DNA from: Penium margaritaceum
Taxonomy: Eukaryota; Streptophyta; Zygnematophyceae; Desmidiales; Peniaceae
Assembly: GCA_023375785.1 (NCBI GenBank)
Contig: SZWC01019080.1
Span: forward strand, 14,523-36,823
Length of the DNA: 22,301 nt
Direction of reading: 5' to 3'
The translations under genes were made by a program, and so were the position numbers. Shown here in pieces: positions 16,191-22,301 of the stretch. A model generated the notes under the pieces. The model was not told the DNA's origin, did no database searches, and was given only the letters and a program-made list of their open reading frames with translations. The stretch's first letter is position 1. Each line of letters starts with the position of its first letter.

Positions 16191-17830
16191 TGCCTTTTCC
16201 CATTCGTTTGCGTCTGTACGCCCCCTAGCCTCACCTGGTTAGGGTCAGTCTCGGTGGGCCCAGTTGTGTGGTGAAATTGCCGATTGCTCACTCGTGGGAC
16301 ATCCCGCAAAGAACGCCTCACAGGCTCAGGCGGCGGCGTCCCATCCTTCTCAGCATCATGAGATTGTTGTTCAAGGACCAGTCCAGGTGGTGAGTGCGGT
16401 GCACTTGATTCTATTCTAGCCAGATCCGTAGGTGAGAGTAGCGCAGTTGGGATGAGGTCACTCTGATCCCCTTCCTTGTGTGCCGGTTTGGGGTTTGATG
16501 TCGCCCTGGTTGGAACGAACACCGGCACACTTACGTAGTGGGGATAGTGTTCAGGCGGTGTGACGTTGGGTACATGCCGCAAGGTATGAAAGAGCTTGTA
16601 GGGTATGTGTTCCAAGAAGGAAGCATCCCGGCTTTCTAGGAAATAGTGGGTCGTGGGATCCCAAAAACGCCATGTCTCCGAGGCATGTGAGACCCCAACA
16701 AACACGCACCATTGACCCCGTGGACGGAGCTTACCGTCACGCTCTGGCTCTGCAAGCCACATGCACACCATTGTACCCCACACTCTGGCAGGACGAAGAT
16801 CTGCCTTTTCTTTGAACCATCATTCCCAGGGAGTGACCGCTTTGGGCAGAGGACCTTGTGGGACGCGGTTCCATATCCATGTGATATACTTGATTGCTTC
16901 TTCCCGTAAGCAAAACGTCACACCAGACTCAGTGAGTAAAGTGCGCAGAGTGTCACCAAAAGTGTGATGCCAGCAATCTGCCACCCCATTTTGTTGGGGT
17001 GTGTATGGTGTAGTGGTCGGCTGTTCAATTCATTTAGCTTTGAGAGCTACAATCAGAGCTCCCATAAACTCACTATCTGAGTCAGTGCGCAATTTTAACA
17101 GTTTGCACTTTGTTTGACGTTCAGCGAGCACAATCTACTCAATCATTGCCCGTCGAGCATCAGCCTTGGTCTTTGGCAGGTATGCCCAACGAAAACGAGT
17201 GTGGTCGTCGGTCAGTGTCAGCACGTANTCAGTGAGTAAAGTGCGCAGAGTGTCACCAAAAGTGTGATGCCAGCAATCTGCCACCCCATTTTGTTGGGGT
17301 GTGTATGGTGTAGTGGTCTGCTGTTCAATTCATTTAGCTTTGAGAGCTACAATCAGAGCTCCCATAAACTCACTACCTGGGTCAGTGCACAGTTTTGAAA
17401 GTTTGCACTTTGTTTGATGTTCAGCGAGCACAATCTACTCAATGATCGCCCGTCGACCATCAGCCTTGGTCTTTAGCAGGAATGCCCAACGAAAACGAGT
17501 GTGGTCGTCGGTCAGTGTCAGCACGTACTGTGAACCACATTGGACAGAAGGAACGGGCATAGGTCCAGTCACATCTGCGTGAACCAAGTCGAGTGGAACC
17601 TTGCTTTCTGTGACAGACTTGGGAAAGACTTGTCTGTGTGCTTTGCCCTCATGACACTCCAGGCATGTGTCTACCTTTAGGCCATGAGGGCAGTCCTGTG
17701 GATGCAGGCCTCATGCAGTGGTGTGCTTAAGCATATCTTCTATCAGCTCAGTGTGTATGTGTGCCTGGCGGCGGTGTAGTAGTTTAGTGTGCTTTGCATA
17801 TGTGGCTGTCACAACATGTGCTTATGGTCA
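16184..17830 (-). pseudogene. copia-C integrase (GAG-pre-integrase, core, C-terminus)
   Basis: The 5' part gives KLLHRRQAHIHTELIEDML and CLECHEGKAHRQ, the His and Cys pairs of the GAG-pre-integrase zinc region. The core has DVTGPMPVPS, YVLTLTDDHTRFRWAFLL, LCTDPGSEFMGAL and TPYTPQQNGVAD. The first two catalytic Asp residues are present; the third site is GVAD, not the usual GVAE. The C-terminal part (ARVWGTMVCMWLAEPERDGK, GQWCVFVGVS, FLESRDASFLEH) leads into a Pro/Ser-rich linker. In-frame stops occur, for example in AIIE(stop)IV and ALKAK(stop)IEQ. A 299-bp duplication with an N interrupts it, and the linker overlaps the RT in another frame. Confidence 0.9.
16929..17527 (-). repeat. 299-bp direct duplication in copia-C integrase, joined by a single N
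   Basis: Bases 16929-17227 recur at 17229-17527, an exact 300-base offset with the N at 17228. By eye there are about 14 differences (near 5%), for example atctgagtcagtgcgc versus acctgggtcagtgcac. Only one copy is needed for an integrase core. The higher divergence suggests that the two sides come from different copies of the same repeat family. Confidence 0.93.
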
Positions 17831-18240
17831 CCGTGATTATATTTGCACGAGGGGAAACAGGGTCAGACGATAAAGCATGTCAGCATGTAACCGCCCATCA
17901 ACCAACAGCGCACCTGTTGCATCAAAAAGGGTGTAACATTGTCCTTGTGTTACAATGGACATGCTAGCTTGGCAATCGAGCTGACAACCCGACGACAATT
18001 TCACTCATAGCCTGGGTACGTACAGTACACATGTCAGCCATACAACCCCGCCCGGTGCCTGGAGCGCCACAGTCCCCACACCCTCCATTGCAAAGAACTT
18101 CCCGGGACCCCGTTTTTACCCCTTCAACATTAGACGCAACATACAACGAGGCAAAAAGTAGGGCCCCTGGTACATGTCCATGGGTCCGTCATCCACAGAA
18201 AGCGCCAGTGGCAGCTGCAGCAAAGGTGGACCAAAGTTAG
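17831..18240 (-). pseudogene. copia-C protease region
   Basis: One minus-strand frame gives LSVDDGPMDMYQGPYFLP, which resembles the VDSGAS-x-HM active site of copia proteases with D-D-G for D-S-G. It continues as MEGVGTVALQ, WLTCVLYVPRL(stop)VKL and IVTQGQCYTLFDATG, then LLVDGRLHADMLYRLTL. The VLYVPGL-x-x-NLLS motif and the stretch up to the Y-x-L before GAG-pre-integrase are characteristic of Ty1/copia. A TGA interrupts after VPRL, and a frame change lies just before the integrase. The downstream motifs make the assignment sound; the active site is less certain. Confidence 0.75.
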
Positions 18241-18399
18241 CTGCACCGAATGGTGGTGGTGCTTGTGCTCCACCTGTCCCCTATGTCGACCAGGCGGGTG
18301 CTGGCCGAGCGGAGGGCGTGGCCGGTGAGGGGACTTGGACAGCTGTGGTACAGTAGTCATGATACGGAGAAGCTTGGGGCACACACGCCAGAAGTGAAC

Positions 18400-19351
18400 T
18401 ACTACTGCCCGTAGTACTTGCTGGAGCGGCCCCAAGCACCCATACCACAATCGCATCCTCCTTCAAACTGTGACTCGTGACCCCCTCCGCCGCCCCATCT
18501 GTTGCCCCCTCCGCAGCCTCCTTCGCCTCTCCCTCCCCTGTACCCGGGTCCAGAAGATTCAGGTACTGCGGTTTGATGCGCGAAGGCACTTGTTGTGGGA
18601 GTGTCTATCTCTTGTGCCTCCCCACGGAGGGTATCCTTGTAGTGTCGGAGCTCCTCAAATACCTCCGTTAAGTCTATACTCTCTATGTCAGTGAAATGAA
18701 GTCGTCGCAGCAGGTTGCGGGAGAACTCCCTATACAACTCTCCTAGGTGAAGAGGAACGGGATCTAGCCACACCAGCGTAGAACATGGGGCACCGAGTCC
18801 CAGTATTCGACGACGGATGTCCATCGCTGCATCCCGATGGTATGCTATTGGCGCCCCTGGCTTAGGGTACAGCTGGCTTAGTTGATTGCGAAGTGTGATG
18901 AACATAGCCATAACCCATTCCTCGTGGCGGGTGGCGAGGTGCTGCCATGCTTCATGCGGACGAGGAGCCCCACTACGTGGGTTTGTTGGATCGTCCCCTC
19001 TTCCGCCAAAGTGCAGATGGCAGATTGCATACGCCTGATATTCTGGAAGAGCTCAAATTATGAGATTAAAGGCATGGAGGAGGACTCGCTCATTGGCATC
19101 GTCAGGTGGTGGTGGAAGGTAGAGCTCCTCAAGGCTGTGTTCCACGACGTGAGGAAAATGTCTTTCCACACGAGAAAATCACGAGTGCCCAGTGGTGGTG
19201 GTGTCAGGTCTTTATGTGACATGACCTTTGTCAAGTCATCCCATGTGAGAGTTCCGGACGTGTTGACAGGCTGATTTTCCAGTTGACCTCCGACATGTTA
19301 GATAGCGCCGTCGACGGGGTTGCCTTGTGGCGCCGATCCGGCGGCGCTCAT
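18400..19351 (-). pseudogene. copia-C gag
   Basis: Translation would start at the ATG at 19351-19349 (MSAAGSAPQGNPVDGAI), stop at a TAA and continue as LTWDDLTKVMSHKDL and RDFLVWKDIFLTSW. A different frame then carries EELYLPPPDDANERVLLHAF, HEAWQHLATRHEEWVMAMF, ITLRNQLSQLYPKPG and IAYHRDAAMDIRRRIL. The pattern (W-x-x-L, then helices with RNQL/L and a Gly-Ala hinge) is that of copia gag of the UBN2 type. The tail is Gly/Arg rich (GYRGGRGEGGCGGGNRWGGG), as before copia zinc knuckles. A degenerate knuckle may follow near 18400-18360 (HFWRVCP), with the first cysteine lost. It is interrupted by stops and at least two frame changes. Confidence 0.75.
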
Positions 19352-19824
19352 GCTGGGTGTCGGAGTAGTCTCTGTTGTGAGGTTTACTGGCAAGTGTGTC
19401 TCATCCCTTCGTGCCTTGGATTAGGTCGCACAAGGCGGACGGCCGCAAGGCCCGCTAAGGGCCAGTTTTTTTTTCTTTTGTTTTTTTTTCTCTGTGGATC
19501 TGGGTCGCGTCGACGTTGCCTGCGCGACTGCTGACCCGTCACCTTTGCCTTCCGATGCTCCTATGGCCTCCCCATCTACAGATGGGTCTCGTGGCGGATC
19601 TCCTCGGCGGGCCTCACCCCATTGAGATCTCTGCGCCCTCTCCACACCTCTGCTACTACATACAGACCCTAGCGTGGTCTGGCAGCCTGGCGTGGTTGAC
19701 TCTGGCGGCTACGGCCTGCTTCAATGGCGACGGGAGCCGCCACTGCCTCTCAGTGCCATGTACTAGGCCGTTGTACGATTCTGCTGTTTTTGCTCCCTAG
19801 CTTTCCTTTCACTCTGCAATCAAA
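19352..19824 (-). other. copia-C untranslated leader
   Basis: This is the noncoding stretch between the PBS and the gag ATG on the minus strand, about 470 bases. It includes an A-rich tract on that strand (plus-strand T runs at about 19467-19491). No clear secondary motif was found. Confidence 0.5.
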
Positions 19825-19836
19825 GCTTCGATACCA
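19825..19836 (-). promoter_or_regulatory. copia-C primer binding site
   Basis: On the minus strand the sequence reads TGGTATCGAAGC, followed by TTTGATTGCAG. It matches the initiator-Met PBS TGGTATCAGAGC at 10 of 12 positions. This fixes the 5' end of the internal region and the orientation of the element. Confidence 0.75.
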
Positions 19837-20500
19837 TAAGGATGACGGTACAAATCCAACGGGAGCAAGCTTGCAAGGAATGGTAATGAACCTAGTAAGT
19901 TTTGCTTGGGTTTTCACAGCAGCCATGGCCATANCAAGAGAACTACGGGGTGAGTCTCTCTAACCGAGCTCACCCGTCGGCTGGTGAGGGGAGCTCGCCA
20001 GCAGTTGTCTCTCGTCGAGGGCAAACTGCCAATCGAGGCCCACTCACACACAAACAGGATCATGTCCAGGTTTGGACCTAAACTATGCCACACACAAGTG
20101 ACACAAGAGTTTCTAGTTAGACTAAACTAGGCTAGGCTAGGTTCGAGCATGTAAACATAGACAGGTATAGGTTCGGCAAAGCCAACTAGGAATGAGCATG
20201 TAGCTGCCAGGTAGGACTGGGGCAATGCTGCCACGAGGGATGCGAGCACGTGTGGAGGCGGTGAAAGTGTTGCCATCCCATTGGTGGCTCGTGCTCTCAC
20301 TATGCATCGCCTCCCCTCTCTGTGTCAGCATGTCCTGCACACTCATGGCCACAAGCGAAGGGTATAGATATACACAGGAGAGAATTAACAAGGACAAGCC
20401 AAGAGGTCGATGCCGACGAGCAGGGAAACACCCCTTGGTATGAGCGAGCTCACATCTATGCGCACGACAGGCCAAGCCCGACGGGCCCAGCCCGAAAGCC
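19837..20500 (-). repeat. probable 5' LTR of copia-C (outer edge unresolved)
   Basis: The region lies directly upstream of the PBS on the minus strand, so LTR sequence is expected. The inner end would be ...CCGTCA (plus-strand TGACGG from 19843), six bases from the PBS. No similarity to the copia-B LTR at 12817-13315 is visible, which supports two different families. A single N at 19934 means the LTR itself may be a contig join. A TATA-like tgtatatctatacc lies on the minus strand near 20370-20355. No outer boundary or second LTR copy was found. Confidence 0.35.
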
Positions 20501-20509
20501 CCGACGATG

Positions 20510-21395
20510 TGATGAGTGGGGAGCGATCCTCCCCTCCCCCCCCCCTTGCCAGGGGCCAACGGCCCACGGGGGAGGAGAGAGGGCGTTCTCCCTCCCCCCT
20601 CTCTCACGTAGGCGGATGGCCCTAGGGGGAGGAGACGGGAAGTTCTCCCTCTCCTCCCCCTTCTGATGTGGGCCGATTGCCCAAAGGGGAGGAGAGGGGG
20701 TGTTCTCCCTCTCCTCCCTCTCTCACGCAGGCCGACTACCCAAGAGGAGAGGGACGGAGGCCTGCTTCCCCCCCCCTCCCTCTCACCCTCTCACAGCCCC
20801 TACGGCACTGAAGGGGAGGAGAGGGACAGATTCCCTCTCCCCCCCCTCCGTATTGCCGACGACATTGAAGGGGAGGAGAGGGACGGGAGTCCCTTTACCC
20901 CCCCCCTCCTTCTATGGCACTGGCGGCGCCAAGGGGGGTGGGTGAGGGAAGAGCCCCCCCCCCCCCCCGTCCATGGCGCCAACTGTGTCAAGCGAGAGGA
21001 GAGGGGCCGTCTCCCCCTCTCCCTTCCCAGTCTGACGTGGGCCGACGGCCCATGGGGGAAGGGGGGGAGCGTTTCCCCCCCCTCCCCTCATGCAAGCCGA
21101 AGGTCCAAGCGGGAGTAAAGGGGGCGTCTCCCCCTCCCCCCCCCCTTGCCAGGGGCCAACGGCCCACGGGGGAGGAGAGAGGGCGTTCTCCCTCCCCCCT
21201 CTCTCCCGTAGGCGGATGGCCCTAGGGGGAGGAGACGGGAAGTTCTCCCTCTCCTCCCCCTCTCATAAGGGCCAACAGTCCAAGGGGGGAGGCAGGGGGC
21301 TTCCCTCCCTCTTCCCCCCTCACAAGGACCCACAGCCCAAGAAGGAAGAAGGATGGGAAGCTTCCTCCCTCATTCGCTCGCCGATGGAGGGGATT
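20510..21395. repeat. minisatellite of about 60-bp units with a 600-bp higher-order repeat
   Basis: About 15 units of 57-67 bp follow one another. Each typically has a purine block (GGGGAGGAGAGGG), a short spacer with TTCTCCC, a pyrimidine block (CTCTCCTCCCC) and a GGGCC-nnn-GGCCC-like core. Within a unit the purine and pyrimidine blocks are largely complementary, so each unit can fold into a hairpin. A block of about 125 bp starting at the C run near 20531 recurs 600 bases later (near 21131) almost unchanged. Long open frames on both strands here are by-products of the repeat and are not called as genes. Confidence 0.9.
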
Positions 21396-22301
21396 GGCCC
21401 CGCATACATGTTTTTTGGAGAAATTGTCGCTTGTGCCGACCAGAGTGTGCGACAACGATTCTCAGGGGAAAGCATGTTGGTTCAGTCCTTTTGGGTGCAA
21501 ATACATCCGAGCTGCTATGTCTAGAATGCGCACCTATAACGACTCTCGAGCGGAGGTCTTGACGAAGGTAGGGACCTGCTTTTTAAGCGCATACAGGCTG
21601 GATGACGCATCCAATAGTATGGCACCTCAACCACAGGCCTCTCCACAACACAAGGAATTTTTAAAGCATCTTGGATAAGCAAAAAAAGGCGGGCGTGACT
21701 CTGGATCAAAGGTAGGGTCTAAACAGGCACCTCGCGTAAATTCATCCTTCTTTCGGTCGCATCTCTTTTTGTCCCAGGCCTGGTGGATGGCCCACGGAAA
21801 CGAAGACAACATTGTCACTTTAACTCAGTTTTGACCGTCGTAAAAAGTGGCAAGGAGCTTTGTCTGGGCTCTACAGTACTGTAAGAATCTCTCAATCATT
21901 GTTTGAAAATGTTTTCCCGTTCATGGAAAATGGGAGACCAATGGTTTTCCCAACATACCATTGGAAGACGCTCGGGAGATTCCAAGCATAACAAAAGAAA
22001 CAACTCGACGTGCCGAAATCCTGCTCATTTTTATGAATCCTCAAGATGTGCTAAACACATTTTTTGTGTGTAAAAGAGCCGCGACGGTGTACACCGGGTT
22101 ATAGAACCACAACGGTGATGTACATCCGGACGAATTCTTGATCAGAAATAATAAAACAAAGGCACCGTTCGTGTCGCGACCACTCGATGACTCTCCTACT
22201 CACCACAACAATGTGAAATGTGCAGACAACCCAAAACGAGTATTGGTTGCACGGTTACCCGGGCGTTGACCATATCATTGATGCAAGTGCCAATTACAGT
22301 A
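21396..22301. other. no recognisable feature
   Basis: Both strands were checked for retroelement motifs, tRNA-like boxes and plausible exons; none could be supported. The base composition is closer to the A/T-richer gypsy segments than to the minisatellite. A 12-bp perfect palindrome (TACAGTACTGTA) lies at 21872-21883. Confidence 0.5.

Noticed and set aside
20137..21118. Long open frames on both strands in and next to the minisatellite
   Set aside because: The translations are Pro/Ser/Gly/Arg repeats produced by the 60-bp units. Frames are open on both strands at once, a sign of composition and not of coding.
20510..21395. CRISPR-like array
   Set aside because: There are no separate repeats and unique spacers; the units diverge gradually over their whole length, and the context is eukaryotic transposons.
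21872..21883. 12-bp palindrome TACAGTACTGTA as a regulatory site
   Set aside because: It is an isolated palindrome with no neighbouring gene or second copy; nothing links it to a regulator.

Overview
This window looks like a retrotransposon graveyard from a nuclear eukaryotic genome, most likely a green plant or streptophyte alga. No host gene could be supported. The plant assignment rests on initiator-Met-type primer binding sites next to the LTRs, a chromodomain-bearing Ty3/gypsy element, plant-type Ty1/copia elements, a GAG-only LTR element, and premature stops that are mostly explained by C-to-T change (including CAG to TAG). The species is not identifiable from sequence alone.

Layout. 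(1) 1-355: end of a plus-strand copia RNase H, then a probable LTR with a tRNA-like promoter motif and a near-perfect 36-nt hairpin. (2) About 1960-6466: a decayed plus-strand Ty3/gypsy chromovirus (gypsy-1) readable as gag zinc knuckle, protease, RT, RNase H, integrase, chromodomain and 3' LTR. (3) 6467-11765: a complete non-autonomous LTR element inserted inside that 3' LTR. It has two 699-bp LTRs, a perfect ATTTG target duplication, PBS, one GAG-type coding region with a CCHC knuckle, a polypurine tract, and no pol. The rest of the gypsy-1 LTR resumes at 11771-11842. (4) 12029-12816: 5' LTR, PBS and leader of a second, related gypsy element (gypsy-2). (5) 12817 to about 20.4 kb: a minus-strand copia block. 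Read from its 5' end it has PBS, gag, protease, integrase and RT of one copia family (copia-C), fused in frame near 15555 to integrase C-terminus, RT, RNase H, PPT and 3' LTR of another (copia-B). (6) About 20510-21395: a G/C-rich minisatellite of roughly 60-bp units with a 600-bp higher-order repeat. (7) 21396-22301: nothing recognisable.

All coding regions are broken by stops and frameshifts, so none of the elements is autonomous as it stands. Two direct duplications (594 bp and 299 bp) have a single N exactly at their junction. They are probably assembly joins and should be resolved before any biology is read into them. The most interesting items are the GAG-only element with its hairpin-packed LTRs, the in-frame copia chimera, and the higher-order minisatellite.
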